64,000 bases of DNA from Polaromonas sp047303325. Lineage in GTDB: Bacteria > Pseudomonadota > Gammaproteobacteria > Burkholderiales > Burkholderiaceae_C. Position 1 is the stretch's first letter; each line of letters starts with the position of its first letter. Shown one piece after another: positions 44,179 through 52,172 of this stretch. The position numbers were made by a program, and so were the translations under genes. The notes below the pieces were generated by a model that worked only from the letters and a program-made list of their open reading frames with translations, had not been told where the DNA came from and searched no databases. Location of the stretch: assembly GCF_047303325.1 (NCBI RefSeq), contig NZ_JBKBEX010000016.1:1-64000 (forward strand), read 5' to 3'.

Positions 44179-46296
44179 TTAGCCCCGGTCCTGGTCCTGG
44201 GCCGGGCGGTCCAGCAAAGCTTTCATCGACAGCTTGACGCGGCCTTTTTCGTCGGTCTCGAGAACCTTGACTTTGACGATCTGGCCTTCGCTCAGGTAAT
44301 CGGTGACTTTCTCGACTCGCTCGTGGGCAATCTGGCTGATATGCAGCAGGCCGTCCTTGCCGGGCAGCAGGTTGATCAGCGCGCCGAAGTCCAGGATCTT
44401 GGTGACCGGGCCTTCGTAGACCTTGCCGATTTCAACTTCAGCGGTGATCTCGGCGATGCGGCGTTTGGCCTCATCGGCCTTGGCGCTGTCGTTCGAGGCG
44501 ATGGTGATGGTGCCGTCTTCCTCGATGTTGATCTGCGTACCGGTTTCTTCGGTCAACGCGCGGATGACGGCGCCGCCCTTGCCGATCACGTCACGGATCT
44601 TCTCGGGGTTGATCTTCATCACGTAGAGGCGGGGTGCGAAGTCGGAGACCTCGGCCTTGGCCTCGCCCATGGCTTCCTGCATCTTGCCCAGGATGTGCAT
44701 GCGGGCTTCCTTGGCCTGGGCCAGTGCGACCTGCATGATTTCCTTGGTGATGCCCTGGATCTTGATGTCCATCTGCAGCGCGGTGATACCGAAGGTGGTG
44801 CCCGCAACCTTGAAGTCCATGTCGCCCAGGTGATCTTCGTCGCCCAGGATGTCGGTCAGCACGGCAAAGCGGTTGTCTTCCTTGATCAGGCCCATGGCGA
44901 TACCGGCCACATGGGCCTTCATCGGAACGCCGGCGTCCATCAGCGAGAGGCAGCCGCCGCAGACCGAAGCCATCGACGAAGAACCGTTGGACTCGGTGAT
45001 TTCAGACACCACGCGCATGGTGTAGGGGAATTCTTCCTTCGTGGGCAGCACGGCGACGAGCGCGCGCTTGGCCAGGCGGCCGTGGCCGATTTCGCGGCGT
45101 TTCGGGCTGCCGACACGGCCTGTTTCGCCGGTGGCGAAAGGAGGCATGTTGTAGTGCAGCATGAAGCGGTCTTCGTAGTCGCCGGACAGCGCGTCGATGC
45201 GCTGCGCGTCGCGCTCGGTGCCCAGCGTGGTCACGACCAGCGCCTGGGTTTCGCCGCGGGTGAACAGGGCCGAGCCGTGGGTGCGGGGCAGCACGCTGTT
45301 GCGAATTTCAATCGCGCGCACGGTGCGGGTGTCGCGGCCGTCGATGCGGGGCTCGCCGGCCAGGATCTGACTGCGCACGATCTTGGCTTCGATGTCGAAC
45401 AGCATGCCTTCCACGGCGACGCTGTCGAATTCCACGCCGTCGGCCTTCAGGGCGGCCATCACGTCGGAAGTCACCACGCGACAGGCTTGCGTACGGGCTT
45501 GCTTGGCGCGGATCTGGTAGGCGGCTTGCAGCTTGGCGGCGGCAAGTTCGTTGACCTTGGCGATCAGCGGTTCGTTCTTGGCGGGGGCTTGCCAGTCCCA
45601 GACCGGCTTGCCGGCATCGCGCACGAGTTCGTGGATCGCGTTGATCGCGATATTGCCCTGCTCGTGGCCGAACACCACGGCGCCGAGCATGATTTCTTCG
45701 GACAGTTGCTGGGCTTCGGACTCGACCATCAGCACTGCGGCTTCGGTACCGGCCACGACGAGGTCCATCTTCGAATCTTTGAGCTGGGTCTTGCCGGGGT
45801 TCAGCACGTACTGGCCGTCGATGTAGGCCACGCGCGCGGCGCCTATGGGGCCGTTGAAGGGGATGCCGGAAATCGACAGGGCCGCGCTGGAAGCGATCAG
45901 CGCGGGGATGTCGCCTTCGACTTCAGGGTTCAGCGAAAGCACATGGATCACGACCTGCACTTCATTGAAGAAGCCTTCGGGGAAGAGCGGGCGGATGGGG
46001 CGGTCGATCAGGCGGGAGGTCAGCGTTTCGAATTCGCTGGGGCGGCCTTCACGCTTGAAGAAGCTGCCGGGAATGCGGCCGGCGGCATAGGTTTTCTCGA
46101 GGTAGTCGACGGTCAGGGGGAAGAAGTCCTGGCCGGGCTTGGCATCGGACTTGGCGACCACGGTGGCCAGCACCACAGTGCCGTCCATGTCTACGACGAC
46201 GGCGCCGCTGGACTGGCGGGCGATTTCGCCGGTTTCCATCGTGACCTTGTGCTGGCCCCATTGGAAGGACTTGGTGACTTTGTTGAAAATGCTCAT
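44179..46296 (-). CDS. pnp: polyribonucleotide nucleotidyltransferase
   Basis: This 705-residue phosphorolytic 3'-5' exoribonuclease is part of the RNA degradosome. It has two RNase PH cores (first SGAVVVDMDGTVVLATVVA; second GSALFTRGETQALVVTTLGT), a KH domain (INPEKIRDVIGKGGAVIRAL, about residue 565) and an S1 domain (GLLHISQIAHERVEKVTDYL onward). ATG 46296 follows GGAGATAAGAAC and gives the family start MSIFNKVTKSF. A long hairpin in the leader may be its autoregulatory RNase III site. Confidence 0.97.
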   Translation of the reverse strand: MSIFNKVTKSFQWGQHKVTMETGEIARQSSGAVVVDMDGTVVLATVVAKSDAKPGQDFFPLTVDYLEKTYAAGRIPGSFFKREGRPSEFETLTSRLIDRPIRPLFPEGFFNEVQVVIHVLSLNPEVEGDIPALIASSAALSISGIPFNGPIGAARVAYIDGQYVLNPGKTQLKDSKMDLVVAGTEAAVLMVESEAQQLSEEIMLGAVVFGHEQGNIAINAIHELVRDAGKPVWDWQAPAKNEPLIAKVNELAAAKLQAAYQIRAKQARTQACRVVTSDVMAALKADGVEFDSVAVEGMLFDIEAKIVRSQILAGEPRIDGRDTRTVRAIEIRNSVLPRTHGSALFTRGETQALVVTTLGTERDAQRIDALSGDYEDRFMLHYNMPPFATGETGRVGSPKRREIGHGRLAKRALVAVLPTKEEFPYTMRVVSEITESNGSSSMASVCGGCLSLMDAGVPMKAHVAGIAMGLIKEDNRFAVLTDILGDEDHLGDMDFKVAGTTFGITALQMDIKIQGITKEIMQVALAQAKEARMHILGKMQEAMGEAKAEVSDFAPRLYVMKINPEKIRDVIGKGGAVIRALTEETGTQINIEEDGTITIASNDSAKADEAKRRIAEITAEVEIGKVYEGPVTKILDFGALINLLPGKDGLLHISQIAHERVEKVTDYLSEGQIVKVKVLETDEKGRVKLSMKALLDRPAQDQDRG

Positions 46297-46371
46297 GTTC
46301 TTATCTCCATTAAATTCACACGCTTGAGGCAGCGCGGGAGGCCCGGAGCGGCGGCTGGCTGAACACGATGC

Positions 46372-46426
46372 CATTCCACAAAATGCCTGGGGTCAGCGAC
46401 CTGCCCAGGGCTTTTTTTGTGGAATG
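46372..46426 (-). promoter_or_regulatory. pnp: long hairpin in the pnp leader
   Basis: Perfect 12-bp outer arms CATTCCACAAAA (46372-46383) and TTTTGTGGAATG (46415-46426) enclose a second stem of at least six pairs (CCTGGG at 46386-46391 with CCCAGG at 46404-46409). It starts 75 bases before the pnp start codon and has no T run on the transcript side, so processing rather than termination is likely. Confidence 0.7.
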
Positions 46427-46461
46427 ACACAGCGCGTGCTCGTTTTGCCTTGCTCCGAAGT

Positions 46462-46497
46462 AAAAAGCGCCTGAGCTAGTGAACTAACTCAGGCGCT
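46462..46497 (-). terminator. terminator after rpsO
   Basis: Ten-bp arms AGCGCCTGAG and CTCAGGCGCT with a 12-base loop are followed leftward by TTTTT, 19 bases after the rpsO stop. It probably terminates only part of the transcription into pnp. Confidence 0.88.
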
Positions 46498-46516
46498 TTC
46501 AAATTCTTGTTACCGA

Positions 46517-46783
46517 TTACTTGCGCAGGCCAAGCTTGGCGATCAGCGCGGTGTAACGGTCGGCGTCTTTGGACTTCAGGTAGTCCAGCAGCTTGCGGCG
46601 ACGGCTCACCATGCGCAACAGGCCGCGGCGGCCGTGGTGATCCTTGGCGTTGGCCTTGAAATGGGGGGTCAGTTCGTTGATGCGGCCGGTCAGCAGCGCC
46701 ACTTGAACTTCAGGGCTGCCGGTGTCGCCGGCGGCACGTGCGTTGGCCTGAACGATTTCGGCCTTGACGGATTTTGCAATCAT
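46517..46783 (-). CDS. rpsO: 30S ribosomal protein S15
   Basis: This 88-residue S15 binds the central domain of 16S rRNA. Diagnostic segments are GSPEVQVALLTGRINELTPH, then KDHHGRRGLLRMVSRRRKLL. ATG 46783 gives the exact family start (MIAKSVKAEIVQANAR). It is followed by a terminator, then pnp, the classic rpsO-pnp order. Confidence 0.98.
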   Translation of the reverse strand: MIAKSVKAEIVQANARAAGDTGSPEVQVALLTGRINELTPHFKANAKDHHGRRGLLRMVSRRRKLLDYLKSKDADRYTALIAKLGLRK

Positions 46784-46917
46784 GTTTTCTCTTTCTTGCA
46801 CCGAGGTGCGCTTGCGAGCGAAGCAGCGTTCCCGACATGGGAGATGGATAAACCGCTTTCGTCGTGTTCCGGCATGGAAAAGGCCCCAAAAAGGCCTCAA
46901 ACTGCGCAGAGCCTTGG

Positions 46918-46923
46918 ATTATA
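46918..46923 (-). promoter_or_regulatory. rpsO -10 box
   Basis: Leftward TATAAT lies 135 bases upstream of rpsO. No good -35 box stands at 17 bp (TTGGAG is at 19), so only the -10 is offered. Confidence 0.4.
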
Positions 46924-46937
46924 GCCTGAGAACCCGT

Positions 46938-48140
46938 TCAAGCTCCAAGCCAGCCCTTCAGCCGCCCCACCCCCTGCCCCAGCCTGGCGAGGTCCTGGCT
47001 GGCGAAACACCAGCGCAGCCAGCCCTGGGCCTCGGGCCCGGGGTTGACCATAAAGGCGTTGCCCGGCGCCAGGCCCAGGCCGGCCTCCACGACCAGGCGT
47101 TTGGCCGTTTCCAGCGAGTCGCCAAAGCGCCCAGGGTCTGCGGGGTCTTGCAGCCGGAAAAAGGCGTACATCCCGCCCTTGGCCGGCGCCAGCTGCACGC
47201 CGGGCACGGCCTGCAACAGCGGCACCAGGGTGTCGCGGCAGGTTTTCAGGTGAGCCACCACCCGTGGGGTGATGTCGGCGGTGCGCTCAATGGCCACCAG
47301 CCCGGCCCGCTGCACAAACACCGGCGCGCAGGAGGTGTTGAACTCCACCAGCTTGCCCATGTGCGGCGTCATCGTGGCCGGCATCACCAGCCAGCCCAGG
47401 CGCCAGCCGGTCATCAGAAAGCTCTTGGAAAAGCTATGGACCACGACCAGGCGATCTTCCGGTGCCGCGATGTCCAGGAAACTGGGCGCGCAGCCATTGG
47501 GCGTGGGCTCGTAATACAGCCGCTCATACACCTCGTCGGCCAATATCCAGGTCCCGGTTTGGCGGCAATGCGCCAGGATGGCCTCCTGCTCGGCGCGCGC
47601 CAGGGTCCAGCCGGTGGGGTTGTTGGGCGCATTGACAATCAGCAGCTTGGTCTTGGGTGTGATGGCGGCCAGCAACTCGCCCAGGTCCAGTTGCCATTCA
47701 CCCGCCACCGGTTTGAGGCTCACGCAGCGCACCCGCGCGCCCATGATGGCCGGCTGGGCCGTCAGGTTGGGCCATACCGGCGTGACGGCCACGACCTCGT
47801 CGCCCGCGTCCACCAGCGCCTGCACGGCCAGCATCAAGGCATTGACGCCACCCGAGGTGACCGCGATGCGCTCCGCGGTGATGGGCGCGGCGCCTGGGCA
47901 GCGCAGGCCGGTCGCATAAGCAGCGATGGCTTCCCGCAGCTCGGGCAGGCCCAGGTTGTGCGCATAAAAGGTTTCACCCTGCTGCAGCGAGGCGGCAGCC
48001 GCATCGCGAATAAAAGCCGGCGTGACCTCGTCGCTTTCGCCGAACCAGAACTTGAGCACATCGCTGCGCCCCATGCCGGCATTGGCGACCTGGCGGATCA
48101 TGGATTCTTCAAGGTTTAAAACAGCTTGTCTCATGGTCAT
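46938..48140 (-). CDS. PLP-dependent aminotransferase class I/II
   Basis: This 400-residue fold-type I aminotransferase has its PLP lysine in VHSFSKSFLMTGWRLGW (about residue 235), the Asn of NAPNNPTGWTL and the Asp-Tyr pair LADEVYERLYY. The family includes aspartate/aromatic and related aminotransferases, and the substrates cannot be read. Two nearby starts (48140 and 48134) are equally good. The binding-protein gene upstream, 54 bp away and co-oriented, may share its transcript. Confidence 0.92.
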   Translation of the reverse strand: MTMRQAVLNLEESMIRQVANAGMGRSDVLKFWFGESDEVTPAFIRDAAAASLQQGETFYAHNLGLPELREAIAAYATGLRCPGAAPITAERIAVTSGGVNALMLAVQALVDAGDEVVAVTPVWPNLTAQPAIMGARVRCVSLKPVAGEWQLDLGELLAAITPKTKLLIVNAPNNPTGWTLARAEQEAILAHCRQTGTWILADEVYERLYYEPTPNGCAPSFLDIAAPEDRLVVVHSFSKSFLMTGWRLGWLVMPATMTPHMGKLVEFNTSCAPVFVQRAGLVAIERTADITPRVVAHLKTCRDTLVPLLQAVPGVQLAPAKGGMYAFFRLQDPADPGRFGDSLETAKRLVVEAGLGLAPGNAFMVNPGPEAQGWLRWCFASQDLARLGQGVGRLKGWLGA

Positions 48141-48194
48141 GGGAATGTTCGATCTGCCTGCTGGCGTCCGTCAAAAAAACAAAGAAATTGAAAC

Positions 48195-49472
48195 TCAGGG
48201 CCGGACCATCTTGCAGCTGCTCGGCTGCTCAGCCCGCTCGGGCGAAATCGTCTTGATGACACGAAAGCCATAGCCCGAGCCTTCCACGTCGAACTTCACG
48301 CCCGGCGAGCCCTGCTTGCCCATCAGCGCCACCAGCAGCGGCTGCTGGAACTGGTGGTCCAGCGCGCGCATGGCGCCCTGATGGCCCGCGAAAGTGACCG
48401 TGCCGCGCTCGAGCTGCGCCGCCACCGCGCCGGCTTCGGTGCTGCCGGCCTTGTCCAGGCTTTGGGCCAGGGCCTCGACCATGAGCTGCATGCGCATGTG
48501 CACATAGTCGTCCTGCGGCTTCGGGAACCGCTGGCGAAAGGACTGGTAAAACGCCTCGGATTGCGCGCCCGCCTCGTTGGGGAACCAGTCGGCCACGGCG
48601 ACCACCTTGCCCACGCCGGCCTCGCCCAGCGCGCCCGGCACACCCAGCGCATTGCCGTAGAAGGTGTAGAACTTGCCCTCGTAGCCCACCTCCCTGGCCG
48701 CCTTGATCAGCAGGGTCAGGTCGTTGCCCCAGTTGCCCGTGAGCACCGCCTGCGCGCCGCTGGCCTTGATCTTCGCGGCGTAGGGGATGAAATCCTTGAC
48801 GCGGCCCAGCGCGTGCAGCTCGTCGCCCACGATCTGCACGTCGGGACGCTGCGCGCCCAGCTGCTTGCGGGCCTCGCGCAGCACGGCCTGGCCGAAGCTG
48901 TAGTCCTGGCCTATCAGGTAAATGCTTTTGAGCGCCTTGTCGTCCTTGAGCACGTCCATGAGCGCGGCCATGCGCATGTCGGCGTGCGCGTCGAAGCGAA
49001 AGTGCCAGTAGCTGCATTTTTCGTTCGTCAGGATGGGATCGACCGCCGAGTAGTTCAGGAACAGCACGCGCTTTTTCGGCTCGCGCTCGTTGTGCTTGTT
49101 GATGGCGTCAATGAGCACCGCCGCGATGGCCGAGGAATTGCCCTGCGCAATGATGGTCACGCCGTCGTCGATGGCCGAGCGCAGGGCCGCCAGCGCCTCT
49201 TCGTTCTGGCCCTTGCTGTCGTAGCGCTCGACCACCAGGTTGCGCGGCCCGCCGGCCAGTTTCACGCCGCCGCGAGCATTGACGCGCTCGGTAGCCCAGA
49301 CCAGGTTGCGGAACACCGCTTCGCCGGTGTTGGCGAAGGCGCCCGACAGGCTTTCGATGAGCGCAATACGAACAGGTGCAGGTACCGGTGGCTGGCCAGC
49401 GGTCTGCGCGCCGGCCCCCACGGCGGCGCAAAGACATAGGGCCGTGAAAAGGCGTTTCAAGTGTTGGCGCAT
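48195..49472 (-). CDS. branched-chain amino acid-type ABC substrate-binding protein
   Basis: This 425-residue periplasmic-binding protein (type 1 fold) has a Sec signal (RLFTALCLCAAVGAGAQ, cleaved near residue 22) and the opening VRIALIESLSGAFANTGEAV. It also has the mid-domain YLIGQDYSFGQAVLREARKQ and GNWGNDLTLLIKAAREVG. LivK-type proteins bind amino acids, amides or aromatic acids. No permease or ATPase is encoded here, so it is an orphan or works with a distant transporter. ATG 49472 follows AGGGAG. Confidence 0.9.
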   Translation of the reverse strand: MRQHLKRLFTALCLCAAVGAGAQTAGQPPVPAPVRIALIESLSGAFANTGEAVFRNLVWATERVNARGGVKLAGGPRNLVVERYDSKGQNEEALAALRSAIDDGVTIIAQGNSSAIAAVLIDAINKHNEREPKKRVLFLNYSAVDPILTNEKCSYWHFRFDAHADMRMAALMDVLKDDKALKSIYLIGQDYSFGQAVLREARKQLGAQRPDVQIVGDELHALGRVKDFIPYAAKIKASGAQAVLTGNWGNDLTLLIKAAREVGYEGKFYTFYGNALGVPGALGEAGVGKVVAVADWFPNEAGAQSEAFYQSFRQRFPKPQDDYVHMRMQLMVEALAQSLDKAGSTEAGAVAAQLERGTVTFAGHQGAMRALDHQFQQPLLVALMGKQGSPGVKFDVEGSGYGFRVIKTISPERAEQPSSCKMVRP

Positions 49473-49521
49473 AAAAAAAGAACTCCCTGTTTTTCGCTGG
49501 ATCTGGCTTGAATAAACCGGC

Positions 49522-49542
49522 TGCACACCTAACTGGTGTGCA
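49522..49542. promoter_or_regulatory. perfect 21-bp palindrome between divergent genes
   Basis: Arms TGCACACC and GGTGTGCA are separated by TAACT. It lies 50 bp from the start of the binding-protein gene and 72 bp from the Hsp20 gene, in the place expected of an operator for one or both. It is not a CIRCE heat-shock element. The binder is unknown. Confidence 0.55.
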
Positions 49543-49613
49543 TGCGGCAATCACGGTGAACGCCGCGCAGTGTAAGGGGAAACCGCCCCTTGTTAACCCA
49601 TCAAGGAACAGCC

Positions 49614-50015
49614 ATGTTTTACTCTCTCGCCCATCGCCCCGCCCGCGCCTTTCATCGCCACTACGCGCCCGTCGTGAGCAACGGCGCCCTCGAAAAATTC
49701 CTCAACGACACCTTCACCTCGCTCTCCGATGCCGGCGCCGCCAAGGCCGCCAGCGTGGAAGACCAGGAAAAAACCTACACCCTGCAGCTTGACGTCCCGG
49801 GTCTCGCCCGCGAGCAGCTGGACATCGGCATTGAAGGCGATGTGGTCCGCGTGGCCAGCAAGGAGGACGCGCCCCGCAAGGTCAAGGCCGCCTGGCGCTT
49901 CCCGCTGGAAATCGACACCGCCAACAGCTCGGCCAAACTCGAGAATGGCGTGCTGACCCTGACGCTGGGCAAAAAAGTCCCCGTCAGCAACGTCACGCAC
50001 CTCGATATTCAATAA
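49614..50015 (+). CDS. Hsp20/alpha-crystallin family protein
   Basis: This 133-residue small heat-shock protein has its alpha-crystallin core at about residues 45-128 (KTYTLQLDVPGLAREQLDIG, then WRFPLEIDTANSSAKLENGV with LTLTLGKK). It binds unfolding proteins as oligomers without ATP. The C-terminus (VTHLDIQ) lacks an obvious I-X-I anchor. ATG 49614 follows AAGGA. Confidence 0.92.
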   Translation: MFYSLAHRPARAFHRHYAPVVSNGALEKFLNDTFTSLSDAGAAKAASVEDQEKTYTLQLDVPGLAREQLDIGIEGDVVRVASKEDAPRKVKAAWRFPLEIDTANSSAKLENGVLTLTLGKKVPVSNVTHLDIQ

Positions 50016-50031
50016 CCGGGCCGTCCAGGGT

Positions 50032-51075
50032 TCAGGCTGCTTCAGCCTGCAGCTCTGCCAGGTTCCAGCGCGGCTTCACGTCAAAGGTGTAGCCGCGCTG
50101 TAGCGTTTCCAGCCCCGCTTGCAAGCGCATGCCCGCTGCCAACGCAATCATCGCGCCGTTGTCGGTGCACAAATGCAATTCGGGGTAGTGCACGCGTATG
50201 CCGCGTTGCTTGCACACGGCGTTGAGCTGGCTGCGCAGCAGCGCATTGGCGCCCACGCCACCGGCCACCACCAGGCGCTTGAGCCCGGTTTGGGCCATCG
50301 CCGCCAGTGATTTTTTGACCAGCACTTCCACAATCGCCGCCTGCGTGGCAGCCGCCAGATCGGCCTTACGGCTTTCCAGGTCTGGTCCCAGCTTTTTGGC
50401 TTGCGTCAGCACCGCGGTCTTGAGCCCGGCAAAGGAAAAATCGAGGTCGCCGCTGTGCAGCAAGGGTCGCGGCAGCTTGAAAGCCGCGCCGTCGCCCCCC
50501 TCGGCCAGCTTGGACAAGTGCGGACCGCCCGGATAAGGCAGACCCATGAGTTTGGCCGATTTGTCAAAGGCCTCACCGGCCGCGTCGTCAATGGTTTCAC
50601 CGAGCAGCTCATAGCTGCCTACGCGGTCCACCCGCATCAACTGGGTGTGGCCGCCCGACACCAGCAGCGCCACAAACGGAAACTCGGGCGGATCGGCGCT
50701 CAGGAAGGGCGAGAGCAAATGGCCTTCCAGGTGGTGCACACCCATGGCCGGCTTGCCCAACGCCGCCGCCAGAGAGCAAGCCACCCCGGCCCCCACCAGA
50801 AGCGCGCCGGCCAACCCGGGCCCGCGCGTATAAGCCACCACGTCCACTTGCGCCAGGCTGCTCCCCGCCTCCGCCATCACCTGCTGCGTCAGGGGCAATA
50901 CACGGCGTATGTGGTCGCGGCTAGCCAGTTCAGGCACCACGCCGCCATAGGCCTGGTGCATGGCGATCTGGCTGTACAGCGCATGCGACAGCAGGCGCGG
51001 CACGCCGCCGCCGCTGGCATCCACCAGCGCCACGCCGGTTTCATCACAACTCGATTCGATACCTAAGACTCGCAT
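50032..51075 (-). CDS. tsaD: tRNA N6-adenosine threonylcarbamoyltransferase
   Basis: This 347-residue ASKHA-fold protein makes t6A37 in ANN-decoding tRNAs with TsaB and TsaE. It begins MRVLGIESSCDETGVALVDA, has the metal-binding HHLEGHLLSP (about residues 107-116), the nucleotide-site GGHTQLM and VAGGVGANALLR, and ends with CTDNGAMIALAAG. ATG 51075 matches the family start. It is divergent from nasT with an 88-bp gap. Confidence 0.97.
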   Translation of the reverse strand: MRVLGIESSCDETGVALVDASGGGVPRLLSHALYSQIAMHQAYGGVVPELASRDHIRRVLPLTQQVMAEAGSSLAQVDVVAYTRGPGLAGALLVGAGVACSLAAALGKPAMGVHHLEGHLLSPFLSADPPEFPFVALLVSGGHTQLMRVDRVGSYELLGETIDDAAGEAFDKSAKLMGLPYPGGPHLSKLAEGGDGAAFKLPRPLLHSGDLDFSFAGLKTAVLTQAKKLGPDLESRKADLAAATQAAIVEVLVKKSLAAMAQTGLKRLVVAGGVGANALLRSQLNAVCKQRGIRVHYPELHLCTDNGAMIALAAGMRLQAGLETLQRGYTFDVKPRWNLAELQAEAA

Positions 51076-51136
51076 ATTCTTCGAGTGTAAGGTTTGGAGA
51101 GAACTCCCCACATCAACAGGGCTGCGGAGCCGTCAA

Positions 51137-51152
51137 GGGCACAGTTCTTGCA
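51137..51152 (+). promoter_or_regulatory. possible sigma-54 promoter of nasT
   Basis: GGGCACAGTTCTTGCA has GG and GC separated by ten bases and the TTGCA of the -12 element. The predicted start is about 51163, one base before the nasT ATG, so the mRNA would be leaderless if both calls are right. Confidence 0.45.
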
Positions 51153-51163
51153 CGAGTTTTCCC

Positions 51164-51796
51164 ATGACGCCGTCACAATCCCTGCGCCTGGTCATCATCG
51201 CACCGGACCTCCTGGAGTCCGTGTCCGATGACGCCCATGCCCGGGAGCTCGCCGAGCGCTCGCGCCAGCTGCGTATAGGCCTGCTCGAAAACGGTTACAA
51301 CATCGTCGCGGTGCTTCCGGCCGACACCTTTCTGGACGAACGCCTGGCGCAGCTGCAGCCCGACATGATCATCGTGGACGCCGAAAGCGAGGCCCGTGAC
51401 TCTCTGGAACATGTGGTGATGGCGACGCGCGATGCGCGGCGGCCCATCGTGCTGTTCACGAACGACAACGACACCAGCCACGTCAAGGACGCGGTCGCGG
51501 CCGGCGTGTCGGCTTATGTGGTGGCCGGGCTCTCGCCAGACCGCATCCGCCCCATCCTGGACGTGGCCATGGCGCGCTTTGAGCACGAGCAGGGCCTGCG
51601 AAAGGAACTGGCGCATGCCAAGACCGAGCTGCACGAGCGAAAAGTCATAGACCGGGCCAAAGGCATGCTGATGCAACGCCAGGGACTGTCCGAGCAGGCC
51701 GCATACGAAAAGCTGCGCAAGGCCGCCATGGACAAAGGCCTGCGCCTGGGCGAGGTGGCCCAGCGCATGCTGGACGCCCTGGACCTGCTGGGCTGA
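51164..51796 (+). CDS. nasT: ANTAR-domain antiterminator, NasT-like
   Basis: This 210-residue protein has an N-terminal pseudo-receiver (LRLVIIAPDLLESVSDD onward) and a C-terminal ANTAR RNA-binding domain at about 150-208 (VIDRAKGMLMQRQGLSEQAA, then YEKLRKAAMDKG). The receiver retains an Asp in PDMIIVDAES but lacks the acidic pair at the first strand (AP instead) and the catalytic Lys (YVVAGL), so phosphorylation control is unlikely. NasT proteins bind dual-hairpin leaders and prevent termination. Its likely target is the leader of nrtA, directly downstream. Confidence 0.92.
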   Translation: MTPSQSLRLVIIAPDLLESVSDDAHARELAERSRQLRIGLLENGYNIVAVLPADTFLDERLAQLQPDMIIVDAESEARDSLEHVVMATRDARRPIVLFTNDNDTSHVKDAVAAGVSAYVVAGLSPDRIRPILDVAMARFEHEQGLRKELAHAKTELHERKVIDRAKGMLMQRQGLSEQAAYEKLRKAAMDKGLRLGEVAQRMLDALDLLG

Positions 51797-51833
51797 TGCG
51801 CCGGCCGGGCCGCCCACCCCCAATTGGTGCAGC

Positions 51834-51848
51834 GCACAAATTAGGTGC
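51834..51848. promoter_or_regulatory. NtrC-like binding dyad upstream of nrtA
   Basis: GCACAAATTAGGTGC is a perfect GCAC-N7-GTGC dyad, the NtrC core, flanked by C and G so that the arms extend to five bases. It is centred about 170 bp before the predicted sigma-54 start of nrtA. Confidence 0.65.
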
Positions 51849-51984
51849 GAACAACAAGCCCCCACCATTTCGGCGCTCCACCTTTAGGCGCCTATTTAGA
51901 GCGTTCACCCGGGGGTCGCACAGGGGGAGTTTTCCGGCACTCCCTACTCTGTAAATCAATTCTTTCGGCAACTTTCAAGGCCCC

Positions 51985-52000
51985 TGGCACAGCTTTTGCA
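51985..52000 (+). promoter_or_regulatory. sigma-54 promoter of the nrt operon
   Basis: TGGCACAGCTTTTGCA matches TGGCAC-N5-TTGCA exactly, with GG-N10-GC spacing. Predicted +1 is about 52011, four bases before the first leader hairpin. Confidence 0.88.
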
Positions 52001-52010
52001 ATGCCCTAAG

Positions 52011-52133
52011 CACCGGCCAAGGATGGCCATACGGCACAGCACTTCAACGACGAAGTGTGTGGTGCCCCAAGGAACAAAGGCGTTCGCACCCTGCATCACG
52101 TTCAACGTGTTGCCCGGGTCGAGCGCCTTTTTT
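52011..52133 (+). ncRNA. ANTAR-type dual-hairpin leader with terminator (nrtA)
   Basis: Hairpin P1 has arms GGCC/GGCC around loop AAGGAT (52015-52028). P2 has CACTTC/GAAGTG around loop AACGAC (52040-52057), extended by GGCAC/GTGCC (52033-52037 with 52062-52066). Both loops have A at position 1 and G at 4, the ANTAR recognition rule. A terminator follows: GGCGTTCG (52079-52086) with CGAGCGCC (52120-52127), extended by ACCC/GGGT, and a six-T run. A NasT-type protein would bind P1-P2 and allow read-through into nrtA. Confidence 0.9.
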
Positions 52134-52172
52134 GTTTTTGTCTTTTGTTTTTACCTAGCTGGAGCCGACCAC

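Noticed and set aside
46372..46426. Pnp-leader hairpin as an intrinsic terminator
   Set aside because: On the transcribed strand no T run follows the outer stem.
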